Below are positions 1 to 6,994 of a stretch of DNA of 64,000 nucleotides, piece by piece. The notes beneath the pieces were generated by a model. The model was not told the origin of the DNA and did no database searches. It saw only the letters and a program-made list of their open reading frames with translations. The DNA comes from Phycisphaerales bacterium (GTDB taxonomy: Bacteria; Planctomycetota; Phycisphaerae; Phycisphaerales; UBA1924), in NCBI GenBank assembly GCA_020847535.1, contig JADLBU010000011.1, forward strand, positions 1 through 64,000. Direction: 5' to 3'. The translations under genes were made by a program, and so were the position numbers. Position 1 is the first letter of the stretch. Every line of letters starts with the position of its first letter.

Positions 1-77
1 CGAGCGGGCGCACCAGGAGCGGCCGAGCGGGCGCACCAGGAGCGGCCGAGCGGGCGCACCAGGAGCGGCCGAGCGGG
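1..77. repeat. 23-bp tandem repeat, 3.3 copies, cut by window edge
   Basis: Three exact head-to-tail copies of a 23-bp GC-rich unit (it contains GCACCAGGAGCGG) at 1-23, 24-46 and 47-69, plus the first 8 bases of a fourth copy. The array reaches the window edge, so its full length is unknown. It lies downstream of the leftward operon that ends at 123. No spacers are present, so it is not a CRISPR. Confidence 0.9.
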
Positions 78-85
78 GTCTAAAT

Positions 86-115
86 CGCGCCCGCTCTCTT
101 TCGAGAACGGGCGCG
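86..115 (-). terminator. Hairpin at the end of the leftward block
   Basis: Outer arms at 86-93 and 108-115 are fully complementary (CGCGCCCG/CGGGCGCG), and inner arms TCTC/GAGA enclose a TTTC loop, giving a long near-perfect stem. It lies 8 bp past the stop of the last leftward gene (123). On the transcribed strand the downstream bases are only weakly T-rich (ATTTAGA), so efficiency is uncertain. Confidence 0.6.
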
Positions 116-122
116 GAGTGTG

Positions 123-314
123 CTAATTGCGCTTCGCGTCACCCATTCGCAAATACGATTCACGTCCCGCGCGTTCCCATCCCTTGCGGGACTTGGAATA
201 GTAGTATCGATGCTCTCTGTACTCTGCGCGCGAAGCGCTCCGTATCAAGAATCCCTCCGGTAGTTCCGCCGATTCTTTCACGAACTCGGGCGCATTGTTT
301 TCGTTCTCATTCAT
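123..314 (-). CDS. Small charged hypothetical protein
   Basis: 63 aa. The ATG overlaps the stop of the amidotransferase gene by 4 bp, so it is probably translationally coupled to it. The product is rich in Glu, Arg and Tyr, including a Tyr-Tyr-Tyr run near residue 37. It has no membrane segment and no motif I recognise. It is the last gene of the leftward block and is followed by a hairpin. Function unknown. Confidence 0.6.
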   Translation of the reverse strand: MNENENNAPEFVKESAELPEGFLIRSASRAEYREHRYYYSKSRKGWERAGRESYLRMGDAKRN

Positions 315-1177
315 TGTTCATCCCCTTCGGTTATACGCAGAATCGTATCTTCACACATACACTCTGATATATCGCGCCCGTAGGATTCGGCGAGTCCATC
401 GGACAATCCATTCCGATAGGCGCGCCATTGATCCTCCGTCAGTTCATCCGCATCGATTCGGGCGCTAGGGTTTGTTGCAGCGTCGAATCCGATCGCATAC
501 GCTTCGCTCTCCGTCAGTTTACAATCGATCGCACTAGTGTACTCATCTTCCCAATCGTCACGAATATCGCGTCCCGCCCAGTCCCAGAGGGAACGCGAAG
601 GATACTTCAGTAGAGGGAACTTCGGAGCGGGACGGTATGATTGGTTTGAATACCAGTTCGTACCGATCCATTCTCCCTCCGATTCGTTCACGATAGACAG
701 TGTGCCCGAATCGGAGAGGAGCGCGAACTTGTTCCCCTTGCCGATGATGGTAGAGAGGAAAGCGCCGAACTCCTCAGAGAGTAATTGATCGGGGGTTCGG
801 TGCGCGAGAACGGTTCGCGCGAAGTATCGCGTATCGCTCTCTGATTTGTGCGGAGAGTCCGCGTTCGGCAGCATACCGTTATGCGCGAATGCTACTCTAC
901 CGTCAGAGATGATGAACGGGTGTGTATTTGCGGCAGAGACTCCGCCATGCGTAGCGTATCTGAAATGAACAATAAACGGAGAAGACATGCCGAACGCAGC
1001 GTGTGCTTGCGCATACGCTTTACGGAACTTGCGGAGCTTGGCATATCGCTTTACGATCAATTTTCCATTGTCAACATATGCGAACCCCGCTCCGTCAGGG
1101 TTCTCATTCCAAGCGCATTCGATATGCGAATCAGGGATCATCGAAGCGCCGACACATTGAGCGATGAGAAGACACAT
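311..1177 (-). CDS. Class II glutamine amidotransferase-like protein
   Basis: 288 aa. The ATG at 1177 is preferred over one 9 bp upstream because AGGAG lies at the right distance and because it puts Cys at position 2, the N-terminal nucleophile of Ntn-type amidotransferases once Met is removed. Family motifs visible are HFRYATHG (about 71-78), NTHPF (84-88), AHNG (98-101) and a SDTR motif near 114. The family hydrolyses glutamine to release ammonia for a partner synthase. The gene lies 36 bp downstream of the amidoligase gene on the same strand, so ammonia supply to, or reversal of, an amidoligase-type reaction is a reasonable inference. The last 120 residues are not recognised. Confidence 0.85.
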   Translation of the reverse strand: MCLLIAQCVGASMIPDSHIECAWNENPDGAGFAYVDNGKLIVKRYAKLRKFRKAYAQAHAAFGMSSPFIVHFRYATHGGVSAANTHPFIISDGRVAFAHNGMLPNADSPHKSESDTRYFARTVLAHRTPDQLLSEEFGAFLSTIIGKGNKFALLSDSGTLSIVNESEGEWIGTNWYSNQSYRPAPKFPLLKYPSRSLWDWAGRDIRDDWEDEYTSAIDCKLTESEAYAIGFDAATNPSARIDADELTEDQWRAYRNGLSDGLAESYGRDISECMCEDTILRITEGDEQ

Positions 1178-1213
1178 ACGGTACACTCCTGAGAGGATCA
1201 GAGGTTCAGAGGA

Positions 1214-2533
1214 TCATTCGTCAGAGGGAGAGGCAGTATCGGAGGAGGGAAATAGCCAATTACGCAGAGACTGCGCGGCACTCTCCCCGATGAATCGTTC
1301 GGCGGAGAGGATCAGCCATTCACGAAAACCGTTTTCGTTCATATCGCGCATCCCGCGCGTTCGTGCGAACTCGCAAAGCGCGTTCACACATTCGAGATTC
1401 CGCGCGACGGAGTTTGCATCCAACGTACCTTTGAAGATCCGAACTTCTACAGTTCGGTTGTTTTCAAAGTTCAGCGCTTGATACCGATCCCGGTCCCGCG
1501 AACTCGATTTGCGAACTTTCCGCATTAGTGCGGAATCCTTCTCTCCAGTCTTTACCGTAGCATAGCGCGAAGGATCGCGCCGCGCCATTCGACGAATGAG
1601 GGATTCGGAATCCCTGAAGAATCGCGCGAGTTTGAACCAATCGCGCTCCGTCAGAGAATTGCGCGACACATGAATATGGATTCCGCAAGTATTGGTCTTC
1701 CATGAGCGCCAGTTCGCGCGACGGAGGGTATTCGTCCAATCGAATCCCTCTTCTCTCCAGAATGAGAGTGTGCCCGGGTGCGAAACGAACTCGCATCCGT
1801 TGTCCAATGATCCGTCATGCTTTGCATACCAGAGTCTTCCCTCATGCGATTCTACAACGTCACGAATCTCCTCTGTACAATCTTCCCTCGATGTCCCGCG
1901 CGGATACTCGCATTCGAGTTCGATGCCGAAGAATCGATCGGAATCGTCCGTGGATGCGCGATGAAAGATTGCGGAGGGTTTGTAGTTGTAATCATTGACC
2001 AAATCGGAGTCTTCACGTTCTCGGGATCGGTAGCATCCCGCGCAGAGACAGACATCATCGATATAGTTCGCATCATCGCGCGGGATGGTATCTCCGCATT
2101 CATCGCACGACGTATACAGTTCGCAATGGCATTCGTTGCAATAGTGGCTATTTCCTTCTACGATCCCTTCTCCATAGAATCTCTCTTCGCATCGCTCGCA
2201 ACGAAATGAACAATCTTCGCACACAGTGCGCTCCGCACGACCGTCACTATCGCGAGATGCGAAGAACGAATCATCATTGAAAATCTCCGTATCGCAACAT
2301 TCGCACACACACACATTCTCAGAATGGCATTCGGCGCAGTATGTGTCTCCGTCCGGCGCTTCGGCGGAGTCTTCGCGCTCCGTATGTGCGTGGCAACATC
2401 CACACTGTACGGGATCGGAAAACTCTCCCTCTGGCGCAGGGATCGGATCGGATACGATTTGCCCAGTACCATCGGGCGCGAGGATCGCGTTCGGGACTTC
2501 GATACCAGGGAGAGTAAACTGGGGGAATGGCAT
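1214..2533 (-). CDS. Zinc-finger amidoligase (Amidoligase_2-like)
   Basis: 439 aa from the ATG at 2533, which has a GGAG site upstream; an upstream in-frame ATG (2698) adds a low-quality extension. Residues 44-170 hold many CxxC pairs resembling several LIM or zinc-ribbon knuckles. Residues 180-390 match the glutamine-synthetase-like amidoligase fold: FGIELECE near 182, the HDGSL region near 209, CGIHIHVS near 273, and NNRTVEVRIFKGT near 348. Known relatives are ATP-dependent ligases thought to form amide bonds on peptides or small molecules. The neighbouring glutamine amidotransferase suggests a two-enzyme modification module. The substrate is unknown; the zinc knuckles may bind a protein or nucleic-acid target. 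Confidence 0.85.
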   Translation of the reverse strand: MPFPQFTLPGIEVPNAILAPDGTGQIVSDPIPAPEGEFSDPVQCGCCHAHTEREDSAEAPDGDTYCAECHSENVCVCECCDTEIFNDDSFFASRDSDGRAERTVCEDCSFRCERCEERFYGEGIVEGNSHYCNECHCELYTSCDECGDTIPRDDANYIDDVCLCAGCYRSREREDSDLVNDYNYKPSAIFHRASTDDSDRFFGIELECEYPRGTSREDCTEEIRDVVESHEGRLWYAKHDGSLDNGCEFVSHPGTLSFWREEGFDWTNTLRRANWRSWKTNTCGIHIHVSRNSLTERDWFKLARFFRDSESLIRRMARRDPSRYATVKTGEKDSALMRKVRKSSSRDRDRYQALNFENNRTVEVRIFKGTLDANSVARNLECVNALCEFARTRGMRDMNENGFREWLILSAERFIGESAAQSLRNWLFPSSDTASPSDE

Positions 2534-2559
2534 CGTACACACTCCGGAATGGTGGGGGA

Positions 2560-2844
2560 TCAATGAACGCGAGTAAAGCGGGGGTTCGCGGGGGTTCCGA
2601 CATAGACCCGATCGCACCCCAGAGATTTGCCCAGAGGAGAGAGAGTCGGGCACATACTGCGCCGCGCCCAGTTCGTAGCGCCAGACAGTGTTTTCCAAGT
2701 CTTCGGGGTGCGGAACTCACACACTCGATAAAGATCATCGGAGCCCGGGAGAGTGTAGTAGACTCCATGATCCCGCCCAGAGGAGAGGATCGGGCGTTCA
2801 TTGTGAATCGATGCGATGCGTTCGATGATGCTGGGTTCGGACAT
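2560..2844 (-). CDS. Small protein with PGSDDLYR motif
   Basis: 94 aa. The start at 2844 has AGGAG upstream (the ATG 9 bp earlier does not). Residues 30-40 contain LPGSDDLYRV, closely matching IPGSDDLYRI in the leftward gene at 62554..63069 at the other end of the window. Both proteins have a Val-x-x-[I/L]-P-G-S-D-D-L-Y-R core, suggesting a shared small domain. Function unknown. It lies directly upstream of the amidoligase gene and downstream of a clear promoter. Confidence 0.7.
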   Translation of the reverse strand: MSEPSIIERIASIHNERPILSSGRDHGVYYTLPGSDDLYRVCEFRTPKTWKTLSGATNWARRSMCPTLSPLGKSLGCDRVYVGTPANPRFTRVH

Positions 2845-2887
2845 TGCGCACACTCCTTAGAGAGCAGGGAAACGATCCCTGCAAGGT

Positions 2888-2971
2888 TCAACAAAGGACC
2901 GCGAATGCCAGTAGTGAGAGGATCACTAGGCGCTTCGCGTTCGGGGGAAGACTGAAGACCAATCGAAGCAT
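2888..2971 (-). CDS. Possible 27-aa hydrophobic peptide from a leaderless start
   Basis: The ATG at 2971 lies 6 bp after the GATACT -10 box of a promoter (2978..3006), so transcription would begin at about the first base of the ORF. The peptide has a basic, polar start (KR) followed by a run of Leu, Ile, Val, Ala and Phe, compatible with one membrane segment or a short leader peptide. The same promoter-to-ATG geometry precedes two genes at 62499 and 63069. A longer in-frame start (3133) covers the promoter and looks non-coding. Confidence 0.45.
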   Translation of the reverse strand: MLRLVFSLPPNAKRLVILSLLAFAVLC

Positions 2972-2977
2972 ACCCAG

Positions 2978-3006
2978 AGTATCGGATATGTGCGGGACGG
3001 AATCAA
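2978..3006 (-). promoter_or_regulatory. Sigma70-like promoter driving the amidoligase block
   Basis: Leftward TTGATT (3001-3006), 17-bp spacer, GATACT (2978-2983). It belongs to a family of sites with the same -10, also at 62506, 63076 and (rightward) 46532. The spacer ends in TATCC as in the 62506 site. It is well placed to transcribe the genes from 2971 down to 123. Confidence 0.65.
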
Positions 3007-3084
3007 GAAAAACAATAAAGTCCCGCTCCGATAAGCGCGTTCGCAAATCGGAGCGGGACGGAGTGTGCGGGTTCGGAGGTTCGG

Positions 3085-3291
3085 CTATGGGCAGTTCAGG
3101 AGTCCATTCACACTGCGCACGAACTCCGTCCATTCGGATGTCGTCGTTTCCAGCATGATCGCGCGTTCCGGACTGATCCGAACTGCCAGTACCAATTTAC
3201 CGGAACTTGTGCAATGATTGGGGCGGAACTCCGCCGGAACACGATCCGTAATCGGTGTTTGCGTGGCAGGATTCCATTCGTACACTTTCAT
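3085..3291 (-). CDS. Hypothetical 68-aa protein
   Basis: The start at 3291 has an ACGGAGTGTG ribosome site; a longer frame from 3444 has a low-complexity Ser/Arg-rich start and is less likely. The product is soluble, with a C-terminal stretch of mixed beta-like hydrophobics (KLVLAVRI) and a Thr-rich segment. No known domain recognised. It is part of the leftward block but upstream of the 3006 promoter, so it needs another promoter in the 3452-4300 region. Confidence 0.6.
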   Translation of the reverse strand: MKVYEWNPATQTPITDRVPAEFRPNHCTSSGKLVLAVRISPERAIMLETTTSEWTEFVRSVNGLLNCP

Positions 3292-3328
3292 CGGCTCACA
3301 CTCCGTAAATGAGGATCGGGGTTCGTGG

Positions 3329-3451
3329 CTAGTGGGCAAGCGCCGCGGAGATGCTACCCACGAGTTCCGCTCCTCCGCAAGTCCAGAAAACGAACCCCGC
3401 GCCAAGGATGCATCCAGAGAGGAAAGCGATTCGGCGGAGAGCATTACGCAT
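3329..3451 (-). CDS. Small single-span membrane protein
   Basis: 40 aa from the ATG at 3451, with CAGGAG 8 bp upstream; the longer frame from 3586 has no such site. A basic N-terminus (RNALRR) precedes about 25 hydrophobic or small residues, so one membrane span is likely. It is the first gene of the leftward block, next to the repeat-rich non-coding region. Function unknown. Confidence 0.55.
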   Translation of the reverse strand: MRNALRRIAFLSGCILGAGFVFWTCGGAELVGSISAALAH

Positions 3452-3591
3452 GTGCGGGACTCCTGAAGGGTGTACCCAAATCATCGGATGCAAATTGGTG
3501 GGACTCCAGTATTCGGAGAAGAATCTTCGGAGGAGGGTACGGAGTGTGCGGGCGCACCGAATCCCGCTCCGCACCAGGAGCACCATTCATC

Positions 3592-3615
3592 CATTGATCC
3601 GGATGAACGGATGCT
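3592..3615. repeat. Imperfect palindrome centred on TCCGGA
   Basis: The left half ATCCATTGATCC and right half GGATGAACGGAT are reverse complements at most positions, centred between 3600 and 3601. A close relative of the left half plus centre recurs at about 4303-4320. The pair flanks the non-coding region, as expected of operator sites for a dimeric DNA-binding protein. Confidence 0.45.
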
Positions 3616-3729
3616 CCGCTTCGGTTATCGGGCGCTCGCGAGCGCATACTATGGGCAGTACCGTATAGACTCCAGACCACTACCCATAGGCTACCTATTG
3701 TGCTATGGTATCTGTACGGTACAAGGGAA

Positions 3730-3866
3730 CGTCCGATAAGGACAGTTATGTGCGGAGGTTCGGCGGAGAACGTCCGATAACTATGGCCTACCGTCCGATA
3801 ACCTACTGATAACCTAACAGTGACCTAACGGGGGAGGGGGAGGGGAAAAAAAATCGCGTCCGATAA
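3730..3866 (+). repeat. Four direct copies of CGTCCGATAA
   Basis: Exact 10-bp copies at 3730-3739, 3771-3780, 3792-3801 and 3857-3866, all in one orientation, with AACCTAAC-like repeats and a G-rich/A-run stretch between the last two. Direct iterons next to A/T-rich sequence are typical of replication origins or repressor arrays. Confidence 0.65.
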
Positions 3867-3985
3867 CAAGCAACCACCCCTCCACTCCCGCGCCAGCCCT
3901 CGCACACGATCTGGTTCGGGTTTTGTTACCAGTCACCGCCGACGCCACGGCCCTGCCCAGCGGCGGCACCTCCCTAACGCCGAGA

Positions 3986-4274
3986 GTAGAGATCGAGGTA
4001 GAGCAAGGTAGAGCAGGTAAAGCAGATACGGCTTCTGTAAGATACTCTACCTTGCGTTCGGCTTCTGTAGGTAAAGTCCTTCACAGACACCGAAAAAGGG
4101 TCGATAGGACGGTCAGAAGGGGGTGCTACTCTACTCTCTACTTTACTTTACTCTTTTTAGAGAAGCTGGAGAAGTGCAACTGCCCAACCACCCACCCCCT
4201 CTCCCTGGGCAGGAACCCCAGTCACTCGCGCCACCTACTGACTTGGGCGAAAAGAGTAGAGTAGAGTAGAGTAT
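3986..4274. repeat. GTAGAG / CTCTAC direct and inverted repeats
   Basis: GTAGAG occurs at 3986, 3998, 4008, 4256, 4261 and 4266; its complement CTCTAC at 4045, 4129 and 4136. GCAAGGTAGAG (4003-4013) and CTCTACCTTGC (4045-4055) form an exact 11-bp inverted repeat, and CGGCTTCTGTA is directly repeated at 4029 and 4059. Placed just upstream of the small terminase gene, the array is a candidate terminase recognition or replication site. Confidence 0.55.
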
Positions 4275-4302
4275 GCAAACACGCATTGGCCAAATCCCGT
4301 AC

Positions 4303-4322
4303 ATCCATTCATCCGGATGGAT
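4303..4322. repeat. Second TCCGGA-centred palindrome
   Basis: CATCCGGATG at 4310-4319 is a perfect 10-bp palindrome, and the left flank ATCCATTCATCC matches the left half of the site at 3592-3615 at 11 of 12 positions. It lies about 60 bp upstream of the small terminase start. Confidence 0.45.
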
Positions 4323-4382
4323 GCACACACGCTGGTCCGTCAACCCCGGTCCCGGTATCCTTCGGGCGTGGCAAAGAGCAGC

Positions 4383-5003
4383 ATGAACAAGATCGAGGTG
4401 GCCCGGCGCGCCGGGGTCGATCTCACGAAGATCGAGCAGACGGCCCTGCTGCCCGCGAAGGAGGAAGCCGACTCCATCGGCAAGAAGCTCCAGCGCCGCG
4501 CCGGGTACGGCAAGGTGGACGAGCGGTCCCTGGCCACCTACCTCAAAGCCCTCCGCCAGTGCGGGACGTACTGCAAGGCGGCGCTCGCGGCCAACCTCTC
4601 CTACCAGAGCATCCTCAACCACCGGAAGTCCGATCCCGAGTTCGCGGCCCTCGAAACCGAGGCCAAGGAACTCTGGATCGCCGAGACGATCGATGAGCCG
4701 TTCAAGAAGTTCGGGCTCGAAGGCGTCAACCGCATCATCATCGATCGGCTCGGCAACCGGCACGAAGGCGAGAAGGTCATCCAGCCGCAGATCGCGCTCG
4801 CGTTCGCGCGGAAGTTCGATCCCGCGTACCGCGAGAAGCAGGAGTTGGACGTGAACCATCGCGGCGGCGTGGTGGTGGTCACGGCCCCGCTGCTCACCGA
4901 GGCTGACTTGGAGAAGCACGCTCGCAAGCTGGAGGCCGAGAAGCTGGAGATCGTGGCGGATCAGTTGCCCGACGCGCCACCCGCAGGTACGCTACCAGCA
5001 TGA
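4383..5003 (+). CDS. Terminase small subunit (probable)
   Basis: About 206 aa from the ATG at 4383; a GTG at 4368 in the same frame is an alternative. The N-terminal half contains a helix-turn-helix-like segment (KALRQCGTYCKAALAA, then SYQSILNHRKSDPEF), the pattern of phage small terminases that read the packaging site. It is followed by a helical region and an acidic tail. It is the first gene of the morphogenesis operon, and the large terminase follows after seven small genes. The call rests on HTH plus position. The 4-bp overlap with the next gene suggests coupling. Confidence 0.7.
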   Translation: MNKIEVARRAGVDLTKIEQTALLPAKEEADSIGKKLQRRAGYGKVDERSLATYLKALRQCGTYCKAALAANLSYQSILNHRKSDPEFAALETEAKELWIAETIDEPFKKFGLEGVNRIIIDRLGNRHEGEKVIQPQIALAFARKFDPAYREKQELDVNHRGGVVVVTAPLLTEADLEKHARKLEAEKLEIVADQLPDAPPAGTLPA

Positions 5004-5563
5004 CGACGACCGGCTCGGTAGTTCTGCACCTGATGGGGCCGACCTGCGCCGGCAAGTCCACGCTCATCCAGCGTTTGACCCAGATCGCCCCGAAGACGGT
5101 CCACGCCGTCGAAGTCGGCAGGATGCTCCGCGAGAAGTATGGCGAGCCGCACTTCGCGGGGCAGGCCGCGCCGACGCACACCCAGGGTGAGGCGTGGCGG
5201 ATGTACACGGAGGGCACCAAGGAGGGCATCGCCAAGGGACGCCAGATCATCCTGGTGGACGGCCAGCCGCGCGATGCGCAGCAGGCCCGCGACGCGATCG
5301 GTGCCTGGCGGTTCCCGCACCGCAGCGAGTTCCTGCTGATCCACGCGGATCATGACACGCGCGAGTTCCGCGCCCGGAAGGGCCGCAAGGGGGACAGCCT
5401 CGAACTGGCCCTCCAGCGGATGAACAACGACTACCGGAACTGCTACGTCGTGATGACGGAGCTTTGCAAGCAGAGCATCCCGATCCGCGTCTTCGACACG
5501 TCGCTCGAACTCCGCGTGGACGGGCTCGCGGAGCGGATTCTGGCGGAGTACGCACGGGAATGA
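5000..5563 (+). CDS. P-loop nucleotide kinase-like protein
   Basis: 187 aa. A clean Walker A motif, GPTCAGKST, lies at 13-21. A central ILVDGQPR segment resembles the strand and basic residue of adenylate/thymidylate kinase-like enzymes, and there is an Arg-rich lid-like region (FRARKGRKGD) near 120. This fits a phage (deoxy)nucleoside monophosphate kinase; the substrate cannot be deduced. It overlaps its neighbours by 4 bp on both sides. Confidence 0.75.
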   Translation: MTTTGSVVLHLMGPTCAGKSTLIQRLTQIAPKTVHAVEVGRMLREKYGEPHFAGQAAPTHTQGEAWRMYTEGTKEGIAKGRQIILVDGQPRDAQQARDAIGAWRFPHRSEFLLIHADHDTREFRARKGRKGDSLELALQRMNNDYRNCYVVMTELCKQSIPIRVFDTSLELRVDGLAERILAEYARE

Positions 5564-5718
5564 ACGACATCCCAACAACCACGGAGCCCAAGTTCGAGTT
5601 CACCCTGGACGAGCAGGGCATGGTGCTCCGCGTCCACTCCACCCGCATCTCGATCAAGCTCAACGCCGTGGCGATCGTGCTCGGTTTCGTGGTCGGACTC
5701 TTCACCCCCAAGCAGTGA
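5560..5718 (+). CDS. Small single-span membrane protein
   Basis: 52 aa; the ATG overlaps the kinase stop by 4 bp. An acidic N-terminal 35 residues precede one C-terminal hydrophobic segment of about 17 residues (VAIVLGFVVGLF) ending in a short basic tail, so a single membrane anchor with the N-terminus outside the bilayer is likely. Function unknown. Confidence 0.6.
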   Translation: MNDIPTTTEPKFEFTLDEQGMVLRVHSTRISIKLNAVAIVLGFVVGLFTPKQ

Positions 5719-5725
5719 GAACACA

Positions 5726-6169
5726 ATGGGTGCTCAGCAGGAATACGACGGCGAGGACAGCAACGAAGTGGACCTGCAACGGTTCATGGAGAACGCGAAA
5801 GCGATGGCCCGGCTCAACGGGGCCTGTGTGTTCGAGTTCTTCACCTGTCCGAATCCGGAGTGCGGCTTCCAGCAGGCCGCTACGCACCCGTTCCGCGAGG
5901 TGGTGTGTTGCGCGAAGTGCGGCCAGCGGATGGCCAGCCGCGTGCCGCGCATCGAGCTTCCCGGCGAAGTGACGCGGGACCATCTCACCGAGGCGATCCG
6001 CGTGGTGCGGATGTGCAATCCCGAGCCCCCCGGCAGGGTCCAAGAGTACCTGGACGCGCAGGAGCCGCAGATCAAGGCCATCGCCATCGCCTGGGCGAGC
6101 CTGGAAGTCCGTCGCGCCCTGGACAAGGTGCGGGATGTTGCGCGCACGCTGGCGGGGGCTGCCAAATGA
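5726..6169 (+). CDS. Zinc-ribbon hypothetical protein
   Basis: 147 aa. Two cysteine pairs (CPNPEC near 41-46 and CCAKC near 62-66) make a zinc ribbon in the first half; the second half is helical. It sits among small genes between the terminase subunits and is coupled to the acetyltransferase gene by a 4-bp overlap. No specific role can be assigned. Confidence 0.65.
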   Translation: MGAQQEYDGEDSNEVDLQRFMENAKAMARLNGACVFEFFTCPNPECGFQQAATHPFREVVCCAKCGQRMASRVPRIELPGEVTRDHLTEAIRVVRMCNPEPPGRVQEYLDAQEPQIKAIAIAWASLEVRRALDKVRDVARTLAGAAK

Positions 6170-6594
6170 CCACGATCCAGAAGCTGGCTCGCTGGAAGCA
6201 GGCCGATGAGGGCTGGTTCCGCGACCTGGACAACGCCTGCTTCCCCAAGGACTCGTCGTTCCTGAACGATGAGGACTACCGCTGGTGGGTGCTGTACGAA
6301 GGCCGCACCCCGGTCGCCTACGCCGGTCTGAAGGTCGTGGCGTGGAACGGCGATCAGAGCCGCATCAAGCGGGTCAAGTTCACGCGGTGCGGGGTGCTCC
6401 CCGAGCATCGCGGCAAGGGGTATCAGCAGCGACTGATCCGGCGTCGGCTGGCGTGGTGCCGCCGCGCGGGGGTGAGCCGCGTCGAGACGTACACTTCGCT
6501 GGACAACGCGGTGTCCGGCAGCAATCTCCTCCGTGCCGGGTTCACCCGTCGCAAGAAGGGTGACTGGTACACTTACCGATTGGAGCTTCAATGA
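6166..6594 (+). CDS. GNAT-family N-acetyltransferase
   Basis: 142 aa. The fold shows in CGVLPEHRGKGYQQRLIRR near 73-91, the acetyl-CoA pyrophosphate-binding motif (V-x-P-x-x-R-G-x-G), followed by a beta strand (VETYTSLDN) and the typical SxxLLRAGF element near the end. Such enzymes move an acetyl group from acetyl-CoA to an amine on a protein or small molecule. The target is unknown. The gene lies in the terminase region, where phages often carry accessory genes. Confidence 0.85.
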   Translation: MTTIQKLARWKQADEGWFRDLDNACFPKDSSFLNDEDYRWWVLYEGRTPVAYAGLKVVAWNGDQSRIKRVKFTRCGVLPEHRGKGYQQRLIRRRLAWCRRAGVSRVETYTSLDNAVSGSNLLRAGFTRRKKGDWYTYRLELQ

Positions 6595-6857
6595 TTGGTC
6601 CTGCGCTGTCTCTGGCGGTCGCGACCCTCTGCACCACTCGCACCACTTGGCACGACTGCGACTGGAACGTGGTCGAGCGGGAGGGCAAGTTCTACCTGGA
6701 GTGGGCGTTCGGCACCGTCTTCATCGGCGGTGGCACGCTCACCTGGGAACTCGCGGTGGACGCCGCGTGCGAGTTTATGGATCGCTTCGATCGGTCGCAG
6801 CTTCCGCCCGACACGCTCATGGGGGTGTGCGTCCGCAACGCGGTCGAGCAGGAATGA
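6591..6857 (+). CDS. Hypothetical 88-aa protein
   Basis: The ATG overlaps the acetyltransferase stop by 4 bp. The first 15 residues are moderately hydrophobic and could be a weak signal-like segment. The rest is soluble, with a Trp-rich stretch (WHDCDW near 20) and an acidic C-terminus. No recognised domain. Confidence 0.55.
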   Translation: MIGPALSLAVATLCTTRTTWHDCDWNVVEREGKFYLEWAFGTVFIGGGTLTWELAVDAACEFMDRFDRSQLPPDTLMGVCVRNAVEQE

Positions 6858-6994
6858 AGTCTGAAGACACCCATCTCCGCCTCCGCAAGACCTGCCCCAA
6901 GTGCGGTATCTGGCGTCGCCTGTACTGGTGTCTCCGCGCGAAGGCATGGCTCTGTCTGACGATCGGCTGCGGGTACAGCGAGCGAAAGCCGTAA
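6854..6994 (+). CDS. Small zinc-ribbon protein
   Basis: 46 aa, start overlapping the preceding stop by 4 bp. CPKC at 14-17 and a second Cys pair (CL...GC) near 34-39 form a candidate single zinc knuckle. It is very basic and ends next to the large terminase start, with no gap. Function unknown. Confidence 0.5.
   Translation: MKSEDTHLRLRKTCPKCGIWRRLYWCLRAKAWLCLTIGCGYSERKP

Larger units (their letters stand above)
3452..4382. other. Repeat-rich non-coding region (origin, operator or packaging candidate)
   Basis: About 930 bp with no convincing gene; the open frames here (for example 3923..4264) lack ribosome sites and have repetitive, unlikely products. It separates the leftward block from the rightward terminase operon, so it should carry divergent promoters. 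It holds 10-bp iterons, GTAGAG/CTCTAC repeats, two related palindromes, and a G-rich stretch followed by an A-run at about 3831-3853. Position next to the small terminase gene also fits a packaging site. Confidence 0.6.

Noticed and set aside
428-2955. Rightward frames over the amidoligase block
   Set aside because: They oppose a well-supported leftward operon with good ribosome sites and recognisable families.
4037-4050. GATACT at 4041 as another member of the promoter family
   Set aside because: No -35-like hexamer lies 17 bp upstream.
3923-4264. 113-aa rightward frame in the gene-free region
   Set aside because: It runs through GTAGAG and CTCTAC repeats, has no ribosome site, and the product is low in plausibility.
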